Shown here: one piece after another, positions 22,963 through 34,168 of the stretch
How positions within the stretch are numbered: position 1 is the stretch's first letter
Layout of the letters: every line of letters starts with the position of its first letter
DNA from: Rhynchopus sp. YZ270_cl-10
Lineage: Eukaryota > Euglenozoa > Diplonemea > Diplonemida > Diplonemidae
Length of the DNA stretch: 64,000 bases
Reading direction: 5' to 3'
Assembly (NCBI GenBank): GCA_964035575.1
Contig: OZ037872.1
Span: forward strand, 806,001 to 870,000
Program-made: the position numbers and the translations under genes
The notes under the pieces: model-generated
The model's database searches: none
What the model was told of the DNA's origin: nothing
What the model saw: the letters and a program-made list of their open reading frames with translations, nothing else

Positions 22963-25900
22963 ATGGGTGGTATTATGAAGGATGAGGAAAAGCTCAACCG
23001 AGCTCTGTGCAAGCCTGGCTCTAAGGTGTTCTACTGGGAGCCTGCGCACGCGTGGGCGCTGGGTATCGTAGAGAGCGACGACGGAAAGCTCTTCGCAGTG
23101 AAGGGGCACGACTACTGCGCGACCAAGGTTGAGGCACTCACCTCGCAGAAGGTCGATGAGTCGAAGGTCTGGCCCGTCCGTGAGGATGTGGTTGACGAGG
23201 ACGTCGACGACTTGCTGCAGCTGACCGTGCTGCACGACTCCACCATCCAGCGCACTCTCTACATCCGTTACATGAAGGACACTGTCTACACCAACATCGG
23301 TGCCATCGTCGTCGCACTCAACCCCTGGAACTTCAAGATCCCGAAGTACATGGACGCCAAGATGCCCGACTACCTCGTGGAAGGTGAGATCATCCGCAAC
23401 AACGTGCCCCACTCCTGGGCACAGGCGCACAACACCTACAACGAGCTTGTCCGTGACGTCTGCGACCAGTGTATCCTGATCTCTGGAGAGTCCGGTGCAG
23501 GGAAGACCGAGGCAGCAAAGATTGTGATGAAGTACCTTGGAGCCCTCTCCTGCAGAAGTGGTGCCGACGCCCAGAAGGAGGGTGCGCGTAAGGTTGCCTT
23601 CAAGATCAACCAGGCCTCGCCCATCCTCGAGGGGTTCGGTAACGCGAAGACCGTGCGTAACGACAACTCGTCGCGTTTTGGAAAGTTCATGAAGGTGCAG
23701 TTCGACAACCAGGGTATCCTTGTTGGTGCGCTCACGACGAAGTACCTTCTTGAGAAGTCGCGTATTGTGACCGCCTCTGGGTCGGAGCGTGTGTACCACG
23801 CTTTCTACCTCATCACCAAGGGGAAGGACGGAAGCAAGTACGGACTCAGCGCAGCAAACTCGTACAAGTCTTGCAACGCCGGAAAGTGCATTGACATCCC
23901 CGGAGTGAACGACAGTGAGGACTACGACATCGCACTGCAGGCCATGGCTGACTGTGGTTTCTCCGACGAGCAGATCTCGGGCGTGTGGAAGATGGTTGCC
24001 GGATGCCTCCACCTTGTCAACCTTGAATTCAAGGAGATCGATCAGGACACTTGCTCCATCGGAAACGCCGACGCCATCGAGAAGTGCACGAAGCAGTGGG
24101 ACGTGGACAACGGCATCATGGTCAAGGAGATGACCACCACCACCTTCGAAACCCGTGATGGACCCGTCACAAAGCAGCTGAACAAGACGAAGGCCAGCGA
24201 CGGTCGTGACTCGCTCATCAAGGCGTCGTACGACGCTCTGTTCGGATGGGAGGTCGACACCATCAACGCAACCACAGACAGCGGCACGTCGGAGAACTTC
24301 ATTGGTCTGCTTGACATCTTCGGGTTTGAGGACTTCGAGTACAACTCCTTCGAGCAGATCTGCATCAACCTTGCGAACGAGACGCTGCAGAACCACTACA
24401 ACAACTACATCTTCCAGAAGGACATGGACGAGTGCCGCGCTGAGGGTGTCGATGTGACGGAGGTGAAGTGCCCTGACAACATGCCCTGTCTCAAGATGTT
24501 GACCGACAAGACCGGTATCTTCGGACTTCTTGACGACGAGTGCTCGCTCGGGTCTGGTACCGATGCAGCCTTCCTTGACAAGGTGATGGACAAGTTCAAG
24601 GGACAGCACCCGTTCTTCGACGTGAAGAAGCTTTCGAAGGACAGCTTCATGATCCACCACTACGCCGCGACTGTGAACTACACCGTGGAGGGCTGGCTGG
24701 ACAAGAACAGGGACACCCTGAAGCCTGCCCTGAAGAACCTGATGCGTGCGTCCAGCGACTCGCTGATCAAGACGCTCCTCCCCGAGCCGAAGGAGGGAGG
24801 CAAGCCCATCACCGTCGGAGGATTCTTCAAGAACCAGCTGGTTGAGATGATGGACCTCATCAACAGCACCAACCCTCACTGGATCCGTTGTGTGAAGCCC
24901 CACCCTGCCAAGAAGCCGCTCATGGTGAACGGTATCACCATGATGTCTCAGCTTGAGTCCTCTGGTGTGCTCGGAACTGTCAAGATCCGTAAGGCAGGAT
25001 TCCCGGTGCGTCCGACCTTCAAGAACTTTGTGCAGCGTTTCAAGATCATCATGGGCGCTGGACCTCCGCTTGATGACATTCCAGCGATGAAGGAGTGGGC
25101 AAGGAAGCTTTGCGACAAGGTCGGCATCGAGCCCAAGAAGGCGCAGTGCGGTTCCACGAAGATGTTCCTCAAGACCGAGTCGAACCAGGCGCTTGAGGCT
25201 GCACGTGACGACGCACAGAAGATTCACAGGCTCAACGCACAGAACGCTGGACGCGCCAAGTTGAAGGACCTTGCCCGCCGTCACAAGGAACGTATGTCGA
25301 AGATCAAGGACATCCAGGGCATCTTCAAGCTCGAACTTGCGGGACTCAGAAAGCGTCGCCAGGACGCACAGAACGCGTACAACTCTACTGGCAAGCTCCC
25401 AGCTGTGCCCAAGGCAGCACCCGGCATGCCGAGCAACGACGCTCCGGAGCCCGAACCCGAACCGGAGCCGGAACCCGAGCCGGAGCCTGAGCCAGAGCCC
25501 GAGCCCGAGCCTTCCCCTGAGGAGGAGATCCCCGAGATCAACCCCCTGGAGGGACAGTTCTCGTCGGACAGGGCGTGCACGGTGTGCGACACGACGTACA
25601 CTGGGGAGGACCCCAAGATGGCGATCTACGTCTGCACTGAGTGCGATGAGAAGCTCTGCGAGGGCTGCTGGGATGTGGAGCACAAGAACAAGAAGCGTGT
25701 CCACCACTCAAAGCTGCTGCTCTACTTCGAGTGTGACCTCTGCACCCGTGGACACAACAAGAAGGACAAGGCACTTCCGGCACTGTGGTTCTGCACACCG
25801 TGCAAGATCATGCTCTGCAAGCAGTGCTGGCACGACGAGCACAAGAACCCCAAGCGCCGTCGCCACAAGAAGCAGTTCCTGTACCCCGACGGTGAGGAGG

Positions 25901-27825
25901 GCTGCTGGTCTGAGGTGACCACCAACGCACAGGGTGTTGAGGTGTGCGTCGACAAGTTCCGCGGTAAGGAGCTCGTCACGTGGCTGAAGAAGAATACAGA
26001 CCGTGCGTGCTCTGTGTGCGCCAAGTCCGAGGGCCGTGCTGCTCTGTACGCCTGCGAGGAGTGCGACCCGCGCAACCCCGAGAAGCTGTGCGAGGACTGC
26101 TGGTTCAACGAGCACAAGAACAAGAAGCGTCGCGACCACAGGAAGAAGCTTCTCCTCTACATGTGTGACGTGTGCCACGACATCGAGGGCCGTCCCGCCT
26201 TCCATCTCTGCTCCGAGTGCAAGCTCAAGCTCTGCGACCAGTGCTGGAAGCTCGAGCACAAGAACCCTGCCCGCAAGAAGCATCACAAGGGAGAGCTGTA
26301 CCCGGCCCTGGCCAAGGGTTCCTCGAAGGGCAAGTCGAAGGGTCTGCTGGACCAGATCCACCGCTTCCTGGACAAGATGAAGGTCAAGAGAACTGCTGCC
26401 CAGCCCGTGTACCCCATGGTGGAGGGCATGGATGGCATGTTCGCTGGAGAGCACGACCCGGCACAGATCCAGATGCCCCCACCGGCACACCCGAATGACG
26501 ACCCGTACGCAATGGCTGCGCAGCCTGACCTTGCTATCCAGGGTGTGCAGGCGATGGGCATGGGCTTTGACGACCCCGTGGGCCAGAGCATGTACGAGGA
26601 AGATCACATGCCCCAGGCACACCAGTCGCATGTGTCGCACCACAGCAACTTCAACAACCCCGAGGGACGCAGGACCATGACCAACCTTGCGAGCCAGCCC
26701 GGCTCGAGGCAGTCCATGCACCAGCAGCACCCGCAGGGCATCCTCGCGGACCACCCCATGGCAGTGGAGACTGGCGACAGCGTCTCGGACAGCCCTGTGC
26801 AGCACCAGTCGCGCATGTCGCAGGTGTACAACCCCACCTCCGTACACCAGGCGGCAACGGGAGCGTACGAGGAGAACGTTGCGCACGCGTCGCCCACACG
26901 CAGCATGTCGTCGTACCAGATGCAGCAGAACAGACAGTCGCAGATGAACATCGACCCTGCTGCGTCGCAGCACTACGACGCCATCCAGCGCCAGGCATCC
27001 ACTAGCAACGCACAGCCGGATGAGGGCACATTCGACCCGACCAACGTTGAGCACCAGCTGGCCAAGATGATCTGGCCCCTGTCGAAGGCGGCACAGCAGC
27101 AGCAGCAGTCGAACGCAGGCTCGCCGTGGCGCGGGATGTCCCCCAGCTTCACTGGGGGCGCACAGAACGCACACGGCTCGCCCGGCCGCACCTCTGCCAT
27201 GTCGTCCCCGATGCGTGCACGCGGCAACGTCGACCCCGTCTACCGCCAGAGACTGCTGAACTTCTACCAGCGCTACAACCCCGAGAAGCTCCCCTCCGTC
27301 GTCTCCACCCTTGTCCAGTACAAGGGACACGAAGAAGCCCTCTTCGACGCACTCCAGAAGAAGTACGGCACCGAGCCACCAATGAAGGACGAGCCCATCC
27401 CCGTCGGATGGAGAGTGGTATGCACCTTTCTTTACATTAGTTTGCGATAACAAACATCCTATGCGAGTTTCCTTCACCCACTATTAGGTGACCGAGCACA
27501 GGGCTCATCTTTGCCAACTATATTTTGTTTTCTTTTTCTATTCCAAACGGGAGTTAACGCACGATTGTGGTAAAAGCTTTTCATACCCCTTTTCCCTCAA
27601 ACACCACCTATTATAAGGTGACTAGGTGACTAAGCACGAGGGGCTTAGGTTCATCTCTGCACTTTTCATCATAACGGGAACGCATGGTACAAACCATCGA
27701 ACACTTTCTTCTGGAAAATTTAAAATTTAATACTATTTGTACTTAAACAGGTTGAGAGCTCCCGTGGAGACATCTTCTACAAGCACGTCGACGGCAGAAA
27801 GCAGTGGGAGCGTCCTACCCTGTGA
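22963..27825 (+). CDS. Myosin heavy chain with four B-box zinc fingers, UBA-like segment and WW domain
   Basis: This is an actin motor of 1509 residues in two exons (22963-27417 and 27751-27825, phase 0). The motor domain has the P-loop GESGAGKT near residue 175, switch I NDNSSRFGKF near 232 and switch II DIFGFEDF near 451. A short basic helical neck follows, without a clear IQ motif. An acidic proline array of alternating E and P sits near 828-848. Four tandem B-box-like zinc fingers span about 870-1108; each has paired CxxC plus C..C..W..EHKN..H. A Q/M/H-rich disordered tail and a segment YRQRLLNFYQRYNPEKL that looks UBA-like come next. The last exon completes a WW domain: the first tryptophan lies in VGWRV before the intron and the second in GRKQWERP after it. 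Long-head myosins with UBA and WW tails are known from kinetoplastids; B-boxes on a myosin are unusual. Strong GC-ending codon bias suggests high expression. Confidence 0.93.
27487..27512 (+). repeat. Dispersed hairpin motif, contracted copy in the myosin intron
   Basis: GGTGACCGAGCACAGGGC is followed by TCATCTTTG. The right arm is shortened compared with the consensus. Confidence 0.5.
27625..27656 (+). repeat. Dispersed hairpin motif, full copy in the myosin intron
   Basis: GGTGACTAAGCACGAG is followed by GGGCTTAGGTTCATC, with a perfect CTAAGC/GCTTAG stem. An extra GGTGACTA stands just upstream. Confidence 0.8.
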
Positions 27826-28531
27826 GCCTCTGTTTTGTCCGCAGCCTCTGTTGTGCCACAGTGCTTTCATGAACAAAAAAATGAGATGAGGGAGTGAAAA
27901 GGGGGGAGGGGGGGGAAAGGTCTGCCAAAATCACTTCAGTGTGTTTTTTTTTTTTGGTCAAACAAAAGGCAAAAATGAGACAGCAGAGAGATGACAAAAT
28001 ATAAAAAAAAAAATCTGGGTCGAACAAAGTCATTATATCGCAGCGTTCGTTTGTAACGAAGTCAACATCCTATTCGTATTTTTCGAAAGCGCTCCAACCA
28101 AAATTTTTTTTTTTTATAAAAAAAACCCAAAAAAAGCAACTTTTTTTTATCCATATATCGTCCACGCATTTTCCCTATTCCTCTTTAGAATTTGTTCACG
28201 TGCTTCCCAGCGCCCCTTCCTTCGTTTCATTTTTTGTTTGAAACCACCACCACCACCCCCACCGGTCTCACCCCCCTCCCTCAAACACACACCATTTGTC
28301 TAGAATGTTCACTCTTTTTTTTGATGCGTGCCCATCAAATATCTTCTCCTTTTCCCTCTTTTCCCTCCCCCAGAAGCAAAAAGCTGGAAGGGAAGGAATT
28401 TGCGGGATAGGAAACCCCCACTTCCCCACCCGGGGGTAAGACCAGAGTTCCCCCACTTTTTTTTCTCCTCCTCCTCCCTCCCCATCCACCCCAGATGTTT
28501 GTACATGAGAGGTTCATTCATCCTTTTAAAA

Positions 28532-28574
28532 GGTGACTAAGCACAGAGAAGCTTGTTCATCTTATAAACTTTCT
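28532..28574 (+). repeat. Dispersed hairpin motif, copy with T-run
   Basis: GGTGACTAAGCACAGAGAAG is followed by CTTGTTCATC, then TTATAAACTTTC and a T-run. Confidence 0.75.
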
Positions 28575-29245
28575 TTTTTTTGGTCTCATATTCTCTGACA
28601 CAGCGTTGGGGGGCTAGGTGCTGTCCTGTGTTAGAGAAATGTATGTGGCAAGAGGTTCCTCAGCATGTACCCCGAATCTACCTGTGGTTGTGTTTGAAGC
28701 ATTCGTATTCTTATAAAAAATCTGTTTGTATTTCGAGAGAATGCCGAGAAAAGATCTTGCCTTTTTTTTCTTCCCCGTTTTCCACCCTGAATAGATTGTT
28801 GACAAAAACTGTGTTTTTTTTGAAAAAGCGCAGCAGAGTCAATCACAAAAAAAAAAAAATCCCCCCAAAAAAAAAAAGAAGCCCAATTTTTGTTAGATCA
28901 CACAGTGCGCAATTGGAGGGGAGAATGGTGAGTGACTTTTTCAAAAAAAAAAGTTTTCAAAAAAAAAAAACAACAAAAAAGAAGCGAAACAGAGATATAA
29001 TCTCAAAAAAGGAGGGGGGAAAAAAATATGAAGATTAACGCGAAAAAAAAAAAGTTCATTCCTTTGCTGTTTTGTTCTTTTTTTTTCATTGAATCGAAAA
29101 GCTTCCTCTTAGAGGGGGTCTATTTCACTCACACTTCCTTCCTTTTCCCCCCCAGCACATTTTTTTTCTCGTTCCCTATTTTCCCTATTCCCAAGGCAAT
29201 TGGTTCTAATTGTAAAAAAGAAAAAAATCGATTAGTGCACGCACA

Positions 29246-29290
29246 TCCTCGGATTGCTACACTAAGTACAACCAAGCATCTTCACAAAAA
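29246..29290 (+). repeat. Dispersed TACAACCAAG motif, copy 1
   Basis: TCCTCGGATTGCTACACTAA continues with GTACAACCAAGC. Related copies stand at 38441 and 50087. Confidence 0.55.
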
Positions 29291-29541
29291 AAAAATAGCA
29301 AAAAAAAAAAAGTTAGCGTGGGGAATCTTGCCTTTCCCTCCCTCCCTCCTCCCCCTATCTCAATGTGTGAAAAGAAATGACAATAACACAACAGACTTTA
29401 TGTAGTTTTTTTTTTTTTGAAATTTAAAATAGTACGTGCCTGTTTGTACCTCTGTACCCAATTGATGTTTTCCCTTAAAGGAAGGAGACGACGCTAATAG
29501 AGCACCTCCATCTTTCATTGATTTTTTTTTTTTTAAAGTTT

Positions 29542-30544
29542 AGGGCTTAGTTATTTTTTTTTTTTGGTACGCGTCCGGGACCCCCCTCAAATTTTGAGCG
29601 CGCGCGCGCAAAAAAAAATAAAATACCAAAAAAAAATAACTTGTTTTGGCCTGCAAAATCAATGTTGTGCCCAAAAAAAAATATTTCGAAAAAAAATATT
29701 CGAAAAAAAAAATGGTGTGGCTGAACGGGGGGGAGCATAAAGTGCGGAAAAGTGCTGAAAAAGTGCGAATAGGTGCGGAAAAAGTGCGGAAAAAGTGCGG
29801 AAAAAGTGCGAATCAACCCCCAAAAAATTTTCCCCCACCTTGTAAAAGTTGAACACTGTGTACTGTAGGTACTGTAGGTACTGTAGGTACTGTAGGTACT
29901 GTAGGTACTGTAGGTACTGTAGGTACTGTAGGTACTGTAGGTACTGTAGGTACTGTAGGTACTGTAGGTACTGTAGGTACTGTAGGTACTGTAGGTACTG
30001 TAGGTACTGTAGGTACTGTAGGTACTGTAGGTACTGTAGGTACTGTAGGTACTGTAGGTACTGTAGGTACTGTAGGTACTGTAGGTACTGTAGGTACTGT
30101 AGGTACTGTAGGTACTGTAGGTACTGTAGGTACTGTAGGTACTGTAGGTACTGTAGGTACTGTAGGTACGGTTTTCGCACTTTTTCCGCACTTATTCGCA
30201 CTTTTACCATGCACCACGTGACATGTACCTGTGTACCTGTGTATTTGGCAAAGACAGTCAGCAAGCCTACATGCTAAAAGTGCGAACAAGTGCGGAAAAA
30301 GTGCTGAAAAAGTGCGGAAAAAGTGCGAATAGGTGCGGAAAAAGTGCGAGAAAGTGCGGAAAAGTGCGAATCAGACCCCTTCAGCCACACCAAAAAATTG
30401 TTGAAATTTTCCAACTTTTTTTTTTATACTTTTCCATGCACACCACACCGGCATATTTTTTTTTATTTTTTATTTTTTATTTTTGGATTTCCAAAAATTT
30501 GAGCGCGCGCGGACGCGTACCAAAAAAAAAAATAACTAAGCCCT
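29542..30544. mobile_element. 1003-bp inverted-repeat (foldback/MITE-like) element
   Basis: The two ends are inverted copies. AGGGCTTAGTTATT plus a T-run and GGTACGCGTCCG begin at 29542, and their reverse complement ends at 30544. A further inverted pair lies inside (GGTGTGGCTGAA near 29713, TTCAGCCACACC near 30378). Sequence AGTTT flanks both sides, offset by one base, which may be the target duplication. The interior has AAAAGTGCGG-type 12-bp repeats in both orientations and a 9-bp minisatellite. No transposase is present, so it would be non-autonomous. The superfamily is not recognised. Confidence 0.75.
29866..30168. repeat. 9-bp minisatellite (GGTACTGTA), about 34 units
   Basis: This is a homogeneous tandem array inside the inverted-repeat element. 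Its length divides by three, so it leaves open frames on both strands (for example repeated Ser-Thr-Tyr on the minus strand). These are artefacts of the repeat. Confidence 0.97.
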
Positions 30545-31194
30545 TAGTTTATTATCTTATTTGTATCCGCGGAAGATAATTTTCTTTATATCACATATCC
30601 TCCCCGTAGGTGTGTATGTGTGCTTCAGCACCCCGCGCATCTATTACACTTTGTTTTTTTTGTTTTTTTGTTATTGTCCTAAGGATAAAAAAAGCCACAC
30701 ACATGAGAACAAGAAAATATTTTTAAAAAAGTGTTTATTCCACTCCCCATCCACCCCCCCTTTTTTTCGCATTTCAGTTGCGAGGCTGAAGAGAAAAAAA
30801 AAAACATCCCTTTGTTCTCCCCAATTTTGTTGTGCTGTTGTTCCCTCTGTTACTTTGCACCCCCATGATCCCCTTTTTTTTTACATATGAATCTTTGAGT
30901 TACTCTCCCTTTTTTCTCTCTCTTTTTCTTGTTTCCACGTTTACGCGGTTTTTCGCGTTCTTCTTTTTCCTTTTTTTGCTTTCTTTTACAAAAAAAAAAA
31001 ATCCAAAAAAAAAACAAAACCTTAAAAAAAAGTACTTCAGTATCTCCCTCTCTCTCTCCCCCTACGTTTTTCTTCTCCATATCTCTTTCCTCTCTCTCCT
31101 CTGATATCACTGTCGTTACGGAAGGGTTTTTTTGCGGACGGAAGGTTTTTTGTTTATCTTCCAGGCTCTTTTGAATAGCTTGGTGGCGAGGAGA
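30545..31194. other. Spacer, homopolymer rich
   Basis: I see T-, A- and CT-runs only, with no gene, RNA or repeat with recognisable partners. Confidence 0.6.
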
Positions 31195-31326
31195 CTGGTG
31201 CTCCTGAAATAAAAAAAAATACCAAGTACGCAACAACTACGCAATATAGGGTATTCCTGTATTTTTTTTTCCCTCGTGCACAAAGTGCGCAACAAGTACG
31301 CAAAATGGGGTTTTCAGGAGCACCAG
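31195..31326. repeat. Small foldback element, 132 bp
   Basis: The ends are perfect 15-bp inverted repeats: CTGGTGCTCCTGAAA on the left and TTTCAGGAGCACCAG on the right. The interior holds GTACGCAAC and GCGCAACAAGTACGCAA copies. It has no coding capacity and is MITE-like. Confidence 0.8.
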
Positions 31327-31336
31327 AAACTGTTTT

Positions 31337-31871
31337 CAACTTACCTTCCTTCACCCCCCCCTGTAAGGGTAACCGTAGGTGAAGTAAGGTATAGTATTGA
31401 AATCGATGTGGGGGGGGGAAAGGGTCAATTTTACAAACCCGGATTTTGAGGAAAATTTTAGCTGAAAATGGGCCCCACGTATAAGCAACCGGGCTCATAT
31501 TTCTCAAAATTTAAGTGGTCAAAAATTTGTCCAATTTTCGAGATTGACCCCACCACTGCACGGGCGGAGCCCAAAAATGCAAATAAGGACCCTTTTTAAT
31601 TTGTCAACTTACCTTCCTTCACCCCCCCTGTAAGGGTAACCGTAGGTGAAGTAAGGTATAGTATTGAAATCGATGTGGGGGGGGGAAAGGGTCAATTTTA
31701 CAAACCCGGATTTTGAGGAAAATTTTAGCTGAAAATGGGCCCCACGTATAAGCAACCGGGCTCATATTTCTCAAAATTTAAGTGGTCAAAAAATTGTCCA
31801 ATTTTCGAGATTGACCCCACCACTGCACGGGCGGAGCCCAAAAATGCAAATAAGGACCCTTTTTAATTTGT
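31337..31871 (+). repeat. Tandem duplication of a 268-bp unit
   Basis: The units 31337-31604 and 31605-31871 are nearly identical; the few differences include the length of a C-run. Each unit has an internal hairpin (TACCTTCCTTCACC facing GGTGAAGTAAGGTA, one mismatch) followed by a G-run and an AT-rich segment ending in CACTGCACGGGCGGAGCCC. The duplication looks recent. No coding capacity is recognised. Confidence 0.95.
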
Positions 31872-32461
31872 TCTCTTGAAATGTATAATTTCATGTTTTC
31901 GCGAAAAAAATTACAACTGATCTCTACAAGGGTTGAAGGAAGGTGGTTGAAAACAACAGTAACAACAAGGACAAGTAATTGCTAAGGAAAAACGGGTGTG
32001 ATGTGGAAAACTCCGCGCGATTTTCGAAACCACCGTAGCATCCTGGCGATTTGCTGGAGGTGCTGATGTGCCTGGTGTGATCGATGTGTTGTAGTCTGTG
32101 CATTCTGTGTTCCTTCCGCACTGCTCCAACGACGACGACAATGTGGGGAGCCTGTGGACAAAAACGAGCTGGAACACGCCGAGCCTGCCGAGCCGACGTC
32201 CAAAAACGCTATCGAGCAGATGGTGCTGGACGAAGAGGACAGCCCCCCTTCTTGAACGTTTCAGATGCTGGCGTCCCAGTGGGTCTGGCAGCTTACGAAG
32301 AGCGTTAGCATACCTGCAGAAGAGCAGAATGCTGGGCGTGTTGTAGATTTTTTCTACAGGATGGAGTTCCACATCACACCCCGTTTTTTTTCCGATAGCA
32401 ATTACTTGTTTTTTTTCCCCTTTTCACAACACACCACCACCTCCCCTTTATCTCCAGAATT
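31872..32461. other. Spacer with a possible orphan exon
   Basis: This is mostly unassigned. One stretch (32148-32255) reads as acidic protein and is listed separately. A pyrimidine tract with TCTCCAG at 32451-32457 lies just before the next start codon. Confidence 0.45.
32148..32255 (+). other. Possible coding exon or gene fragment, acidic C-terminus
   Basis: The + strand reads EPVDKNELEHAEPAEPTS and then KNAIEQMVLDEEDSPPS before a TGA, which looks like a genuine acidic, disordered protein end. Upstream, the same frame becomes unlike protein (arginine-rich), and no convincing acceptor or upstream exon is visible. It may be the terminal exon of a gene I cannot assemble, a decayed gene, or chance. 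Confidence 0.2.
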
Positions 32462-33460
32462 ATGTCGCTTAATGACATTTTATCTTTACCGAGGGCATGC
32501 GCGTTTCAGCATGATAAGGTAGCTTCGCAGAGGAGGTGTCGTTTTGCGGCGTCTGCAATCTCTGATTCAGAGGTGTCTGTAGAGGAGATAGAATTTGCAT
32601 GCGAGGCACCAACATTTCATGTGAACCTTGCGGATGCACCAGAAGCTAGTCTGGTTGGTCTTGATGATGTCAACATTGACGATGATGATGATGACGAAGA
32701 CTCCCCCGACAACGCGACCCCAACACCATTCCCTACCCCTCAAGACCGCCCTCAGGTTGACCCCGTTGCTTTTCACCGTCCTCTCGATGCATACGTAACA
32801 CGCGGTGAAATGGAAATCACCGATTTTGAACAAGCCGACGCCTGCGGTGTCGGAACCTACGAACACTGCGGAGGATTCGAAGAATTTGACTCTGATGACG
32901 AAGGGCATGAATTTCACCGAGAAGGTCCAGTATTTCAACGGTTATACCAACAAGCGAAGGAGAAGGAAAAGAGACTGAAGGTGAGACAAAGGGCAGCGAA
33001 GCTAGAGGAGTACGAGAGTGACATCTTGACCATGAAGAAAGGCCCAAATGCGAAGATGGTGCGGATATCTCCAAGGCATATGGAACAGTCCATGCGGTAT
33101 TTGTCATCTACAACGAAGAAAGACAGAAAGGTACAGCAACTAAAGGCCGAGCTCGAGAAGAGAGAGATGCGGGAATGCACCTTTGCCCCCCGTACACACA
33201 CCTTAGACCGTCCGCACTGTCTCCGCTCAGGTTCCCCCGATTTTGCCACCCGTCTCTATCAAGATGCACAGCACCGTGCCGGAACCCTTTCCTCCCGCCG
33301 CACAAAGCTCGCCCTCGCCGAAAAGCAAAAAATCGAGCAAGACAAACGCCGCTGCAACAAAGCATACGCAGAACGCATCCGCGCAAGAGAAGACGAAAAG
33401 AAACACGCCGCAGCCTTTCTCGCAAGAAGGGCAAAACAAAGAGAATGGGAGGACTCATAA
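32462..33460 (+). CDS. Coiled-coil protein with a TFAPRT motif, function unknown
   Basis: This is a 332-residue protein in one exon. The N-terminal 80 residues are low-complexity and end in a run of aspartates (NIDDDDDDED). The C-terminal half is charged, helical and probably coiled-coil. Two motifs common in protist coiled-coil proteins are visible: PVFQRLYQQAKEKEKR and CTFAPRTHT followed by FATRLYQDAQHR. This T-F-x-P-x-T plus RLY pattern is familiar from cytoskeletal or flagellar proteins of kinetoplastids and other protists, but no orthologue is named here. There is no membrane segment or signal peptide. A pyrimidine tract with AG ends 4 bp before the ATG. Confidence 0.75.
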   Translation: MSLNDILSLPRACAFQHDKVASQRRCRFAASAISDSEVSVEEIEFACEAPTFHVNLADAPEASLVGLDDVNIDDDDDDEDSPDNATPTPFPTPQDRPQVDPVAFHRPLDAYVTRGEMEITDFEQADACGVGTYEHCGGFEEFDSDDEGHEFHREGPVFQRLYQQAKEKEKRLKVRQRAAKLEEYESDILTMKKGPNAKMVRISPRHMEQSMRYLSSTTKKDRKVQQLKAELEKREMRECTFAPRTHTLDRPHCLRSGSPDFATRLYQDAQHRAGTLSSRRTKLALAEKQKIEQDKRRCNKAYAERIRAREDEKKHAAAFLARRAKQREWEDS

Positions 33461-34168
33461 TTTAGATCTTTTTCTCAATTCCTTTTTTTTAGATGTATGG
33501 AGTGTACCCTATTTACATCCTCCCATTTTCGCATTTCTAGAAACCCCATATCCCCCTCAAACATCCGTCCTAGAGTAACTCCCTCTCCCCAAGAGAACCC
33601 CCCTCTTTCATTTTGTCATAAAAATTGCACCCTCGCCAAACCCATCGCCCCCCTCACCCCCACTCCACTCCACTCTGACCGGAACTACTTTTATTTTTGC
33701 ATTTCTTTTTAGCGTTTTTTTGGTGATATGCCTGATTGATATCTACTATTCTACTGTAATTTTATTACGCACACCACTTTGTGAGCGGAAAATGTCAACG
33801 TCGTTCACTCACCCCCAACCGTGCTCCGCAACACCACCACCCAACAGAGATAGTGTATGTGGAAGCGTCAACGCATCAAACAACTACAAGAAGGGTGAGG
33901 GAACGACAAAGTGACACTTTTATTTTTTTTCAAAATAAACCTACGCAAATAGCCATATTCTGCGCAAGAATTACCCTCACTAGGCATCCACTCCACTCCA
34001 CTCCACTCCACGCAATCGGCTATACTCCGTTCAGACGTGACCCACTCTACATCTGTTATCAAACCACACCACGCACCTTCAGACATATCAACACACATTC
34101 ATTCTCCCCCTACTAGGGGTGTTCGTATAGACCTTTTTTTGTATTTGCTCTTCCTAAGGTGGCTCTGT
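33461..34168. other. Spacer upstream of the mitochondrial carrier gene
   Basis: This stretch is C/A-rich, with several CCACTCCACT blocks near 33660 and 33990 (short tandem repeats). TTCCTAAG at 34151-34158 could be an acceptor for the following gene. No gene is recognised. Confidence 0.5.

Larger units (their letters stand above)
27826..29541. other. Spacer downstream of the myosin gene
   Basis: This 1.7-kb stretch has long A- and T-runs, C-rich tracts, one dispersed hairpin (28532) and one copy of the TACAACCAAG motif (29246). Open frames here are low-complexity K/F-rich products of homopolymers and are not supported. Confidence 0.6.

Noticed and set aside
22945-27477. Minus-strand open frames of 920 and 589 residues
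   Set aside because: They lie opposite the myosin coding exon and arise from its GC-ending codon bias; no domain is seen.
28580-29038. 152-residue lysine-rich frame
   Set aside because: Built from A-runs; low complexity throughout.
29547-30289. Frames of repeated Ser-Thr-Tyr, Leu-Gln-Tyr or Cys-Arg-Tyr
   Set aside because: All are readings of the 9-bp minisatellite, whose unit length divides by three.
31911-32372. Minus-strand 153-residue frame
   Set aside because: The + strand of the same stretch reads more like protein near 32148-32255, and the minus frame shows no motif.
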